Assembly (NCBI RefSeq): GCF_009930815.1
Contig: NZ_CP022222.1
Coordinates: 5,622,501-5,686,500 of the forward strand
DNA length: 64,000 nucleotides
Direction of reading: 5' to 3'
Source: Bradyrhizobium sp. CCBAU 051011
GTDB lineage: Bacteria > Pseudomonadota > Alphaproteobacteria > Rhizobiales > Xanthobacteraceae
Part shown: piece by piece, positions 37,229 to 45,528 of the stretch
How the letters are laid out: each line of letters begins with the position of its first letter
Position numbering within the stretch: the first letter of the stretch is position 1
Made by a program: the position numbers and the translations under genes
The notes under the pieces: generated by a model
What the model was told of the DNA's origin: nothing
Database searches by the model: none
The model's input: only the letters and a program-made list of their open reading frames with translations

Positions 37229-37810
37229 ATGAGGATTGTTCTATTGGGACCGCCCGGCTCCGGAAAGGGAACTCAAGCGACCCGATTGGCTCAACGGTTG
37301 GCCATTCCGCAATTGTCCACCGGCGATATGCTGCGCGCCGCAGTGTTGGCACGAACTCCGATCGGGAGAAAAGCCAAGGCGGTGATGGAACGTGGTGAGC
37401 TTGTTCCAGATGAGCTTGTGGTTGCGGTAGTCGCAGAGCGCATTTTGCGGCCTGATGCCACGAATGGGTTCATCCTCGATGGATTTCCTCGCACCATTGC
37501 CCAGGCCGTGGCGCTTGATGACCTGCTGCTGACCGAAGGGCTCAATCTTGACTATGTGGTTGAGCTGAAGGTGGATGAAGAAGTCTTGTTGCATCGTATT
37601 CTCAATCGAGCCAAAGAGGCAAAGACTAACGGACAGACTGTAAGAGCAGATGACACGGAAGGCGCATTGAAGGTCCGTTTGGAAGAATACCGCAGGCAAA
37701 CTGAACCGCTCGCCGACTATTATCGCGCGAAGGGAATTATGAAAAGCATCGACGGCTTACAACCAGTGAAGAGCGTGGCGGCTTCACTCCTCGAGGCGCT
37801 CGACGCTTGA
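37229..37810 (+). CDS. adk: Adenylate kinase (short-LID type)
   Basis: 193 aa from the ATG at 37229, with GAGAGAGG upstream. P-loop GPPGSGKGTQ, NMP-binding LSTGDMLRAAV, and GFILDGFPRTIAQA. The LID is short (DDTEGALKVRLEEYRRQTEP) with no zinc cysteines. It is downstream of acs in the same direction (60 bp). This is a sensible pairing, because Acs turns ATP into AMP and Adk converts AMP + ATP to 2 ADP. The housekeeping adk usually lies in the ribosomal protein cluster, so this is probably an extra copy. Confidence 0.92.
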   Translation: MRIVLLGPPGSGKGTQATRLAQRLAIPQLSTGDMLRAAVLARTPIGRKAKAVMERGELVPDELVVAVVAERILRPDATNGFILDGFPRTIAQAVALDDLLLTEGLNLDYVVELKVDEEVLLHRILNRAKEAKTNGQTVRADDTEGALKVRLEEYRRQTEPLADYYRAKGIMKSIDGLQPVKSVAASLLEALDA

Positions 37811-37964
37811 TCGCGAGCGGGCAAATATTGTCCGCGGCTAACTATGACGGCTGGGGCAGCCGTGATTGGGAGTCCAGCGGAAAAAGTTGAGGTTCCCACC
37901 CGGACCTTTGATGTCCCTCAAAGCTGCATTCGGCGACAATCGTAAGAACTCCCAACGTCACCGC

Positions 37965-38050
37965 CGAACCGCCCATAGAGGGTGCCGACCGCTCGACACG
38001 GGCGGCTGAGGAGTTGGCGGGAGCCCCGGCGATCGGGGCCGGGGCTCCAA
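37965..38050. ncRNA. Repeated structured element, copy 1 (candidate RNA)
   Basis: The block opens CGAACCGCC, runs GTGCCGACCGCTCGAC, then GGCGGCT, GAGGAGTTGG and a GC hairpin GAGCCCCGGC...GCCGGGGCTC flanked by GTTGG/CCAAC. A second copy is at 63302-63388. The two stems (ACCGCC/GGCGG and the GC hairpin with its outer GTTGG/CCAAC) are kept in both while loops differ, which points to a folded RNA or structured repeat. The strand is not decided. Confidence 0.45.
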
Positions 38051-38187
38051 CCGGCCGACAGCCGGGTTAGCAATTTTGGGAACCTGCTCTCGTTAGGCCC
38101 GATGTTGGTGCTGACGAATGTCTAGAGGCGAGTGCGCAGATCGGCCTGACGGTTGCTGCGTTCTTACTCTTGAAGCAGGAGGCTCTG

Positions 38188-38463
38188 ATGCCTATAGCCG
38201 CCGACGCTGACGACTTGGAATTGGCGGTGCGCCACGCGCTGTTGACGACGCGCGCTACCGCGGCTTGCCCCTTCCATCCCGACGTAACGATCCGGGTCGG
38301 CGATGACGCCGCCGAGACCCACGCGTTCTATCGTGCTCGGAATCTCGTCAAAAGCGACGGCACCGGCTGGAATCATGACTTGCTGATGGAGCAAATCGCG
38401 CGCCAACTAGCCAACGCAGCCGACCGCGTGTGTCCCAAATGTTCAGGCGCGCCGCTTACTTGA
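38188..38463 (+). CDS. Hypothetical protein
   Basis: 91 residues with a strong ribosome site (GCAGGAGGCTCTG) before the ATG. Soluble; contains single cysteines in TAACPFHPDV and a terminal CPKCSG that could bind metal with it. No family recognised. Located in the gap after adk and the structured repeat. Confidence 0.6.
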   Translation: MPIAADADDLELAVRHALLTTRATAACPFHPDVTIRVGDDAAETHAFYRARNLVKSDGTGWNHDLLMEQIARQLANAADRVCPKCSGAPLT

Positions 38464-38488
38464 TCTAAGAGCCCTCGATGGTGTGGCA

Positions 38489-38632
38489 ATGGCTAACATT
38501 GTCTTCCGATGTCCGAAGAGCGGGCAACTTGTTCAACAGGTGTTTGATCTGACGTTGCCTCTCGAGTAGGTGGCGGAGGCCTACCGAGCGATGGATGAGC
38601 GCCGTGCCATCAAGGCGCTGTTGCGCCCGTAA
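38489..38632 (+). pseudogene. C-terminal scrap of an alcohol dehydrogenase joined to another ORF start
   Basis: One frame reads MANIVFRCPKSGQLVQQ, like the start of a small cysteine protein common in this group. It then reads VFDLTLPLE, a TAG at 38567, and VAEAYRAMDERRAIKALLRP to a natural stop at 38632. The latter is the end of a zinc-type alcohol dehydrogenase, with the in-frame TAG replacing what is usually a lysine. Two unrelated gene pieces are fused and dead. Confidence 0.5.
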
Positions 38633-38817
38633 AGCAGGAACATCTTTCCTGGCTCTCGCATTGGCGGTGGCTCTCAGCCGAGACGGCATGTGCCGACGAC
38701 TATCGCCAAAATCAGCGAGGCTGTTCATGAAATGCGGTTTCCTCTTTGATCCAGCGCAACGACCCGGGCCCGACCTGCGCTCACCTTGGGTCATTCAGCT
38801 ACCTAGGGAGCCCTACC

Positions 38818-39228
38818 ATGACCGTTCAGGAAACGCCCTATCCCGTCGTCAGCCGCATGGTCGACATCTTCGGCGACTGGCTAAAGCACCGGCGCGAGCT
38901 GAGGGGAATGCGCCAGATGGACGCCGCCAACTTCGGCCGGATCGCGGGCGAATTGCGGATGTCTTCCGCCGATCTGGAGGCGCTCGTCCGCCAGGGCCCG
39001 CACGCCACCGATGAGCTGCCGAAGATGCTGACGGCACTCGGCATAGACCAGGACGATCTGGCGCGCAGCGAGCCGCTCGTGCTTCGCGACATGGAGCGTG
39101 TCTGCGCGCTGTGCAGCCAAAAACGCCGATGCGACCGCGATCTCGCCGCCGGCACCTCCGCCGCGCATTATCAGGAATATTGCGCCAACGCTCCCACGAT
39201 CGATGGCCTCGGCCCGGCGAACCAGTAA
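38818..39228 (+). CDS. DUF6455 family protein
   Basis: 136 residues. The family pattern is visible: a helical N-terminal part (DWLKHRRELRGMRQMDAANF, then RIAGELRMSSADLEALV) and a cysteine-containing C-terminal part (VCALCSQKRRCDRDL ... YQEYCANAP). The cysteines could hold iron or zinc. Stand-alone; function unknown. Confidence 0.75.
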   Translation: MTVQETPYPVVSRMVDIFGDWLKHRRELRGMRQMDAANFGRIAGELRMSSADLEALVRQGPHATDELPKMLTALGIDQDDLARSEPLVLRDMERVCALCSQKRRCDRDLAAGTSAAHYQEYCANAPTIDGLGPANQ

Positions 39229-39338
39229 GGCGGTCGAGGCCGCGGCCATTCAAGGGCGGTTGTCGGAACTCGAGGCAGAGTTTCGCGCAGCGCTCGAGAA
39301 GCGCGCTAAACCGTATGTCGGCATTCCGACCAAAAATA

Positions 39339-40175
39339 TTAGTGCGACATCAGCGTCGGCACCGTCATGCACCGAAGCATATCGCGGGTGACGCCGCCGA
39401 GGATCCTTTCCTGCAAGCGCGAATGTCCGTAGCCGCCCATCACCAGTAGGTCCAGGCTTTGATCCGCCGCAACGGAAAGAATGGTCGGCTGAATTTCAGA
39501 ATGTCCTGCCGGGAAGGATACGATCTTGGCGGGCAATCCAACTCGCGCCAGATGCTGGACAAGACGCTCGGGCGTGGCCTCGGCCGGAATCGAGCTTGAA
39601 TTCGTGATGGTGATGATCGTGAGTGCATCTGCCTTCCGGAGCAGCGGCATTGCGTCCTGCAACGCGCGGCTCGCGAGACGGCTCCCGTCCCAGCAAACTC
39701 CGACACGGCGTGCCGCAAATGCGCCACGGAATGTATATGGCATGAACAGTACCGGGCCGCCTGCCTGGAACAAGATTTCCGTAGAAAGGTAGTTGTCGAA
39801 CGTGTGGCACTCGAATTCTGGCTGCAAAGCGATGGTCAACTCATGAAGTCGCGCAACTGCACCGGCGATCGAGATTGCTTCGGCCGGAATTGCGCTGATC
39901 GTGCGGCAGTTGTAGGAAATTCCAGCCTCTTTTGCTTCGAGCTCAAAAACGCTCATTGCAGTTTCTCCGCGCTCGATAGCGCGTATCCGATTTTCCTGAA
40001 AGATCATTGCGGTCGCCGGGCCGGCTATTGCGGCCAACGGAATATTGGTGGTCTCGTAGCCAATCGCGAGAGCATTGACATGGGCGTGGCAGGCCATAGC
40101 CAACACGACTGAACCGTCAACAACCGGCCGAACCGGACGTTCGGAAGGGATGAGTGCCAGGACGCTCTTGAACAT
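39339..40175 (-). CDS. Universal stress protein
   Basis: 278 residues from the ATG at 40175 ([20 protein letters not shown]). The C-terminal Usp nucleotide loop is [20 protein letters not shown]. It closely resembles the protein at 48158 (same ERPVRPV opening and [18 protein letters not shown] end). A FixK/FNR-type box lies 64 nt upstream. Expected to act in low-oxygen or starvation survival. Confidence 0.88.
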   Translation of the reverse strand: MFKSVLALIPSERPVRPVVDGSVVLAMACHAHVNALAIGYETTNIPLAAIAGPATAMIFQENRIRAIERGETAMSVFELEAKEAGISYNCRTISAIPAEAISIAGAVARLHELTIALQPEFECHTFDNYLSTEILFQAGGPVLFMPYTFRGAFAARRVGVCWDGSRLASRALQDAMPLLRKADALTIITITNSSSIPAEATPERLVQHLARVGLPAKIVSFPAGHSEIQPTILSVAADQSLDLLVMGGYGHSRLQERILGGVTRDMLRCMTVPTLMSH

Positions 40176-40239
40176 GGTCGTTCTTCCCTGGACTTTGTGG
40201 CCATCGACGCAGACATAAGAGCAGAGAATCATCGACATA

Positions 40240-40253
40240 TTGAGCTAGGTCAA
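40240..40253. promoter_or_regulatory. FixK/FNR-type box of the universal stress protein
   Basis: TTGAGCTAGGTCAA fits TTGA-N6-TCAA, 64 nt upstream of the start at 40175. Confidence 0.6.
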
Positions 40254-40321
40254 AATCCCTTTGGCTTTTCGGCCCAAACTAAGAATCGTTCGCCACTGCA
40301 CATTGGATTGCGGCGACGCAC

Positions 40322-40522
40322 ATGCTGGCAACGGATGTCATGCGAACCTGGTTCGCGACCGCTGCTCGATTCCGTCCGCCTCTTGCTGAAAACCAACCAG
40401 CGCGGATTGCCCGTAATCGACAACAACGGGTCGTTGGGTCGGGGTCATCTCGGAAGGCGATTTTTTTCACCGGCGGGAGCTGGGCGGTGCGCGAGGTGAA
40501 GTCCGTCCTGAAGGACGGTTGA
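40322..40522 (+). pseudogene. Broken CBS-domain protein
   Basis: MLATDVMRTW begins in one frame. LLDSVRLLLKTNQRGLPVID is in a second, then LVGVISEGDFFHRRELG in a third, with the end WAVREVKSVLKDG and stop back in the first. Together they make one CBS domain. At least three indels in 200 bp show it is dead. It is related to the CBS gene at 43556. Confidence 0.7.
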
Positions 40523-40641
40523 GCGCGCATAAGGAAGTTCGGCTTTCAGCCCGTAGTTTCACCGAATGCAAATCTCGCGGCCACCGTGCTGTAGTGTCGC
40601 CACACCAGGCAGGCGCATTTCATCAGCTATCGAAGTTCGGT

Positions 40642-40678
40642 GGCCGCAGGCCGATCGGCTGCGGCCATTATATTTTGA
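40642..40678 (+). terminator. GC hairpin followed by T-rich tail
   Basis: GGCCGCA (40642-40648), inner palindrome GCCGATCGGC, TGCGGCC (40660-40666), then ATTATATTTTG. It resembles a Rho-independent terminator on the + strand, although no intact gene ends just upstream. Confidence 0.45.
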
Positions 40679-40737
40679 CTCCGCCTGCTCGCCTCGCAAG
40701 CAGACCGGCGTTCGCCGATCACTCTTGCGGCGGGGCA

Positions 40738-40766
40738 GGGCCCGGAGTGCCTAGGAGTCCGGGCCC
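40738..40766. repeat. Strong inverted repeat
   Basis: GGGCCCGGA (40738-40746) pairs with TCCGGGCCC (40758-40766) across an 11-nt loop. It may be a terminator or part of an RNA together with the hairpin at 40642. Confidence 0.4.
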
Positions 40767-41378
40767 CTGCAACCGTAACAGTGCCTGAGCGCGCTCAGGT
40801 CCGCTCGGTTACGAACTCAACTCTACAGGCTCGCTTCCGGTTCGCTTTGATTCATCTCAAGTTCGCGTGCCCTCGTCAGCAGCGCTTCCGCTCGCGGCAG
40901 ACACTTCGGCAACTTGATTTCATTGGTCCCTGACCGAGTGCAAACGCCACTAGGGCGGCGCAGAGCACTCGGGCAGGCAAAAGTTTTCTGAAAGCGGCCT
41001 TCGTAGCGGTCGCAGAAATCTTGCAGGAAGAAGGGAATGTCACGCCGCTGAAGGTCGCAACGCTGGCGGAGCTCGCGGGCGGTTTCAGCCCAAGCACACC
41101 GAACTTGCCATAGTCGACAGCGACCAGATAGGCGGTCGCAGCCTTTTGTCGGGCACGATCGAAGGCATCCAATCCGATCCACGCATCAAAGCGAGTCCAT
41201 GCCATGCCACTCTCGCGAGTCAAGCTGAGCCGTGCTGATTCATTCCGGCACGAAAAAGCTCCGGAAGCGTGTCCGAAGCCCTTGGCCGTTCGAACCGTCC
41301 TTGATCAAGAGCAACGTGAGGCTTGCTACGCCGACGTACCTATGCACCGGGCACCGCGAACGATCACAGGGGATTGCC
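40767..41378. other. No supported gene
   Basis: About 610 bp between the hairpins and the serine-hydrolase pseudogene. Frames on both strands have no recognisable content; probably decayed DNA. Confidence 0.4.
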
Positions 41379-42564
41379 AGGTTGGCAGTTGTTGAGCACG
41401 CGCGAATTCACGGAGAGGTCGCCAAGGGCTTCGAACCTGTCCGGGCCGCGTTCCTCGAGAACTTCACCCGCCGAGACGAACTCGGGGCGGCGTGTTGCGT
41501 GTACCGCCACGGCGAGAAGGTCGTCGACCTCTGGGGCGGAATCCGCAACAAGGCAACGGGCGAGCCTTGGGAAGAGGACACCATGGTCCTGGTGCACTCA
41601 GCCACCAAAGGATTGGCGGCGATGACGCTCGCCCTCGCGTTCTCGCGCGGTTGGCTCGACTATGAGGAGCGCGTGTGCACCTATTGGCCCGAGTTTGCTC
41701 AAGCTGGCAAGGACAGGATCACCGTCCGGCATCTCTTGGCGCATCAGGCCGGCCTACACGCCTTCGACGAGCCGGTCGACCGCGGGGTCATCGCCGATCT
41801 CGACCGCCTGGCGGGCGTCATGGCGCGCCAGAAGCCGGCCTGGGATCCGGGAACGCGGCAGGCCTATCACGGCATTAGCCTCGGCTTCTATCAGAACGAG
41901 CTCCTCCGGCGGCTAGACCCGCAGCATCGCACGCTGGGTCGCTTCTTCCACAACGAGATCGCGAAGCCCTTGAAGCTCGAGTTCTATATTCGCCTACCCG
42001 AGACGATCCCGAACTCGAGGCTCGCCAAGCTCGAGCAGCCAGCCTGATCGCGCGGCTGCTCGGCTTTCCCATTAAGCTGCAGCTCGATGCACTGAATCCC
42101 CGCTCGCACTTCTATCGCTCATTGGTAGCAAACCCCGGTACGGCGCTGTCGTATGACGCCGAGCGCATCTACGCGCGCAATTTCGAGGTGCCTTCGGGGG
42201 GCGGCGTCGGCACAGCCCGCGCCATTGCACGAGCCTATGGCGTCTTTGCCGCGGGGGGAGACGATCTGAAGATGCGGCCCGAGACCACGCGCTTGCTCAT
42301 GGCGCCGGCGATACCGCCAGAGCGCGGCTTCTATGACGAGTGCCTGAGAGGCGAGGCGCAGTTCTCGTTGGGTTTCATGAAGCCGAGTCCGCAATGGCCG
42401 TTCGGACATGCAGGTGCGTTCGGTGCACCGGGGGCGGGTGGATCGCTCGGTTATGCCGATCCGGAAGCCGGCATCGGCTACCGCTATGTCACCAACGGAT
42501 GGGGACGGCCCTGACCGGCGACCCCCGCGACGTTGCTCTGCGACACGCGTTGGCCTCGATATAA
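41379..42564 (+). pseudogene. Beta-lactamase-family serine hydrolase/esterase with two frameshifts
   Basis: First frame: FEPVRAAFLENFTRRDELGA, VYRHGEKVVDLWGG, catalytic Ser-x-x-Lys in HSATKGLAAM, and RHLLAHQAGLHAFDEPV. It runs to a stop at 42047. The second frame carries on from about 42050 (LIARLLGFPIKLQLDALNPR ... LSYDAERIYARNFEVPSGGG) to a stop at about 42514. The third frame holds the end, MGTALTGDPRDVALRHALAS. Two single-base changes would restore an esterase of about 390 aa (EstB-like). The start is uncertain (TTG near 41379). Confidence 0.8.
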
Positions 42565-42995
42565 GCGTGAGGTCGGCGCGGGTCGGTGAGATCGAATTGG
42601 TCGGCTCGGCTTTAACAACAAGGAGAAGCCCAGCTACAAGGCGAGCGGGCCCGCCAAATCCTTCCACCGGCCCACCGATTTCGTCTCGCGCACCAGGGTG
42701 CGACCTTGATCTCAGGCGCTGATGCCTATGCCAATGACGACGATTGACACGCTTCTGGTTCATAAAGCAATACCAGTCATTCGGCACGGTGGACTGCGGA
42801 CTAGGCCGCGCAGCCGCGGCACGCTGCATCGCGGAGGCGGCATCTGGACGCCTGCGGCGTTGCTACCGCGGTCGGGCGTCATCGCGTCACTTCAGCAGTG
42901 GGTCATTCGCGACGGATTGGCGATCCCGCCTTACGTGTGCTTTGCATCAATGAGCCGACATTGATAGGCGCGCTTGAAGGTGCGTTAGGTGCGCC
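42565..42995. other. No supported gene
   Basis: About 430 bp between the hydrolase pseudogene and the convergent cytochrome gene. Only short frames without recognisable content. Confidence 0.4.
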
Positions 42996-43370
42996 TTATT
43001 TTCGTAGCGATCCGATGTAGGCGGCGATATCGCCTGCTTCGTTTCGGCTGAGCGGAAAGTTCGGCATCTTGGGATGCGGCTCGAGCAGAAAGAACGCCAG
43101 TTTCTCGGCATTGAAATCCGATCTACGCGCTATGGCGGCGAACGGCGGAACGTCCGCACTTGCTTGCTTTTGATCGGCGCCGACGACGTGACAAGAGGCG
43201 CACCAACGTTTTGCGAGTTCTGCACCATGATCCGCATCGGCCGCCGCCGCCGGCGACAGGGCCAAAACGACGAGACCGGCGACAAAAAGCAGACCTTGGC
43301 GCGGCGTGTTTCGCCTGGAGCAAATTCGCTGGATGCGCATCAGAATCGATTGGTATCGCAGTTCCCTCAT
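42996..43370 (-). CDS. Small c-type cytochrome (copy 1)
   Basis: 124 residues from the ATG at 43370, with AGGTGA upstream. A signal peptide ends at AAAADAD. Heme site CASCH (about 56-60), axial Met in PHPKMPNFPLSR, and the class I end GDIAAYIGSLRK. A near-identical gene is at 62823-63191. Both have the FixK/FNR box TTGATATCGCTCAA about 50 nt upstream. Periplasmic electron carrier, probably for low-oxygen respiration. Confidence 0.9.
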   Translation of the reverse strand: MRELRYQSILMRIQRICSRRNTPRQGLLFVAGLVVLALSPAAAADADHGAELAKRWCASCHVVGADQKQASADVPPFAAIARRSDFNAEKLAFFLLEPHPKMPNFPLSRNEAGDIAAYIGSLRK

Positions 43371-43418
43371 TGGATCACCTCTTGTGCGCGCCTCGTTGGC
43401 CAAGCCTCGACGAGGCTT

Positions 43419-43432
43419 TTGATATCGCTCAA
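43419..43432. promoter_or_regulatory. FixK/FNR-type box of cytochrome c copy 1
   Basis: TTGATATCGCTCAA, 48 nt upstream of 43370. The same 14-mer is at 63246-63259 before the second copy. Confidence 0.65.
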
Positions 43433-43491
43433 TCCGGCGTTTGGCGACAGTCATAAGGTCACCAATGCACCGTCGACCCCCGAAGAGGAGC

Positions 43492-43505
43492 TTGACCTGC
43501 ATCAA
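43492..43505. promoter_or_regulatory. FixK/FNR-type box of the truncated CBS gene
   Basis: TTGACCTGCATCAA, 50 nt upstream of the ATG at 43556. Confidence 0.55.
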
Positions 43506-43555
43506 TCGTGGGATGCTTATCTCGAATAACCTTTTGGCCTGATAGGGGGATCGAA

Positions 43556-44017
43556 ATGCGCGCGCATCAAATTATGACCCGCAAGGTGATCACGGTGAAA
43601 GCCGAGACACCCATTCTCGAAGCTGCAAACCTGATGTTGCAACATCACATCAGCGGGCTTCCGGTGGTCGATAACACGGGCAGGCTGATCGGTATTGTCT
43701 CTGAAGGCGACTTCATGCGTCGCAGTGAAATCGGGACGCAAGGGCCGCGCATCCGGTGGTTGGACTTCCTGGCGCGGCGCCGAAGAGCTTTCGAGTGGCG
43801 TTGGACCAGTTCAACCGCCGGGTTGAAAGATCCAAGTCCCAGGTGCCGACGCCCGATCCGTCGGCGCCGACGCGGACATTCCCATCGAGCGGATCCTGAC
43901 TTCGAAACGGTCGGTCGGCGTCAATCATGCTTGGCTTTCGTGCTCTATCTTGCCAGATATTGCATCCAATCGCGCGCTGGGGAATGGATGCGCGACGAAA
44001 TTATGAGCATCCATTGA
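43556..44017 (+). pseudogene. CBS-domain protein truncated after its first CBS domain
   Basis: The first 62 residues are a normal CBS domain (MRAHQIMTRKVITVKAETPI ... ISGLPVVDNTGRLIGIVSEG). After SEIGTQGPRIRWL the frame turns into Arg-rich nonsense because the DNA there is a PAS-domain fragment on the other strand (43755-43862). The frame closes at 44017. The second CBS and BON-like parts usual in this family are gone. GGGGGA lies before the ATG and a FixK-type box 50 nt upstream, so the 5' end is still equipped for expression. Confidence 0.7.
43755..43862 (-). pseudogene. Fragment of a PAS-domain sensor
   Basis: Leftward frame GVGTWDLDLSTRRLNWSNAT then RKLFGAAPGSPTT is the opening of a PAS domain of a sensor kinase. 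Nothing else of that gene is present. It sits where the CBS gene on the other strand is cut off. Confidence 0.5.
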
Positions 44018-44198
44018 AATAAAGACGATATCAACGGATGTAGGCGGTGTCCGCGTCCTGAAATGATCGTGTTTGCAATGCCTTCGGGAGCTGCAGGCTC
44101 CCTGATCTAGATTAGTTTCGACCCAGGAGGACCTCTATGATGCAGCTTTGTGGGCAGATGCCGATACGGCTTTTTCGCCCCAAGGCGCGAGCAGGCTA
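44018..44198. other. Short gap with a degenerate FixK-like site
   Basis: CTGATCTAGATTAG near 44101 looks like a FixK box that lost three bases. It lies about 90 nt before the broken USP gene, in line with the decay of that unit. No gene. Confidence 0.3.
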
Positions 44199-44590
44199 AT
44201 GGACTACAAGACTGTCATGGTGGGGTCTGGCGCTGGATCGGCCTGACGATGCCTGCCTCGGGGTGGTCGGAGATATCGCCGAACGATTCGGGGCGCGGAT
44301 CGTCAGTGTTGCCGCCTCGGACCTCAGGCTGCCAATGTACTTCGCCGAGGGCGATTTGCGCAGAAAACTGTTCGATGCCACCGCGGCTGCGAGCGAACTG
44401 GTGATGCAGACCGGCCGCCCGCTCATCGTCGTGCCATCAGCGGTGCAATGGCTCGATTTGAGCAGCGTTCTGGTCGCGTGGAAGGATGTTCGGGAAGCCC
44501 GCCGTGCAGTGGTCGACGCGCTGCCGATCCTAGCTGTGGCAAAAGAAGTTGCGATCGCAGAATTTCCCGAGCAAGGCGCATCGCGCCGAT
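44199..44590 (+). pseudogene. Universal stress protein with early frameshift
   Basis: MDYKTVMVG starts at 44199, but one extra G in a G4 run near 44221 throws the frame into a TGA. The rest (LALDRPDDACLGVVGDIAER, FGARIVSVAASDLRLPMYFA, ELVMQTGRPLIVVPSAVQWL) reads in the next frame as a Usp-family protein. It is lost again near 44580 before the C-terminal nucleotide loop. Confidence 0.7.
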
Positions 44591-44599
44591 GTCGCGAAC

Positions 44600-44772
44600 C
44601 GTCGCCGATGCATGACGCCCGAATTCATCTATGTCGATCCGGCGGCGAAGCTGACCCGGGCATTGCAACTGATGGTGGATCCCCGGATGAGATGCCGGAT
44701 TCCGAACAGCGGCTGGTGGGGATCATCACGCGAAGATATCATGTGGGCGTTGATCGGCAGCGCACGCGGGTA
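44600..44772 (+). pseudogene. CBS-domain fragment
   Basis: CMTPEFIYVDPAAKLTRALQ then LMVD in one frame, a damaged middle, LVGIITR in another frame and EDIMWALIGSARG back in the first. One CBS domain with indels, joined directly to the end of the broken USP gene. Confidence 0.6.
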
Positions 44773-44933
44773 AGGCGCTGCCGGGTGTGGATGCGGGGCG
44801 TCGGCGCCCATTGGCCTAACCGGTTTTCGCCAACTCGACGGACCGGGTCCTGATCTGATGGGCGCGCATTTGGCGATCTGCGCTTCAAAATCCCGGAGCG
44901 CCGGGACCTGGCGCAGCGCTCCGACGGCTTTGT

Positions 44934-45404
44934 TCAGGCGGCCGATTTGATCTCGATCTGCTTGGTCTGCTTCGGCGCTGGCTTCTTCACGGTGACCTTC
45001 AGTACGCCGTTGGCGATTTCAGCCGAAATGTCCTCAACCTTGACGCCGGAGGGAAGCTCGACCGAACGCGAGAACGAGCCGTAGCTGCGCTCGACAAGGT
45101 GATAGTCCTTGTTCTTCTCCTCGCGCTCATTCTTCTTCTCGCCGCGGATGGTGAGGAGATTGTCGGCCACGTTGAGCTCGACGTCCTTCTTCTCCAGCCC
45201 CGGGAGTTCGGCAGTAATTTCGATCACCTTGTCGGTCTCGCTGATATCCATGCTGGGCATCGCCGTTGTGGCGAAACCGGGGATGTTGCGCGTGACGCCC
45301 TCGAACAGCCGGTCGATCTCCTGCTGCAGAAGCGAGAACGGATTGGTTTCGCGGCGGCTAACGGCACGCTGGGTTACAACCGGGATGACGGATTTCGTAT
45401 TCAT
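44934..45404 (-). CDS. Small heat-shock protein, Hsp20/alpha-crystallin family
   Basis: 156 residues, normal length. The alpha-crystallin domain is visible from about 47 to 140 (MDISETDKVIEITAELPGLE, VELNVADNLLTIRGEKKNE) with the C-terminal GVLKVTVKKP. ATP-independent holdase. A perfect TTGAT-N4-ATCAA box lies 64 nt upstream, shared with the divergent alcohol dehydrogenase. Confidence 0.93.
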   Translation of the reverse strand: MNTKSVIPVVTQRAVSRRETNPFSLLQQEIDRLFEGVTRNIPGFATTAMPSMDISETDKVIEITAELPGLEKKDVELNVADNLLTIRGEKKNEREEKNKDYHLVERSYGSFSRSVELPSGVKVEDISAEIANGVLKVTVKKPAPKQTKQIEIKSAA

Positions 45405-45468
45405 GTGTACCTCCTGGTTAAAGCCGTACTGACCTTGGCCATGCTAGAAGGAGGCTTGTCGCGGTCCT

Positions 45469-45482
45469 TTGATGAGGATCAA
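45469..45482. promoter_or_regulatory. Perfect FNR/FixK box between hsp20 and alcohol dehydrogenase
   Basis: TTGATGAGGATCAA is an exact TTGAT-N4-ATCAA palindrome. It is 64 nt from the hsp20 start (45404) and 46 nt from the ADH start (45529). Confidence 0.7.
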
Positions 45483-45528
45483 AATTCAGCCATGTCGCCC
45501 CGGCTAGGCTGCACACGCTTGCGTGAGG

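Noticed and set aside
41301..41314. TTGATCAAGAGCAA as another FixK box
   Set aside because: Fits the relaxed consensus, but lies before a pseudogene with an uncertain start and could be chance; not counted among the thirteen.
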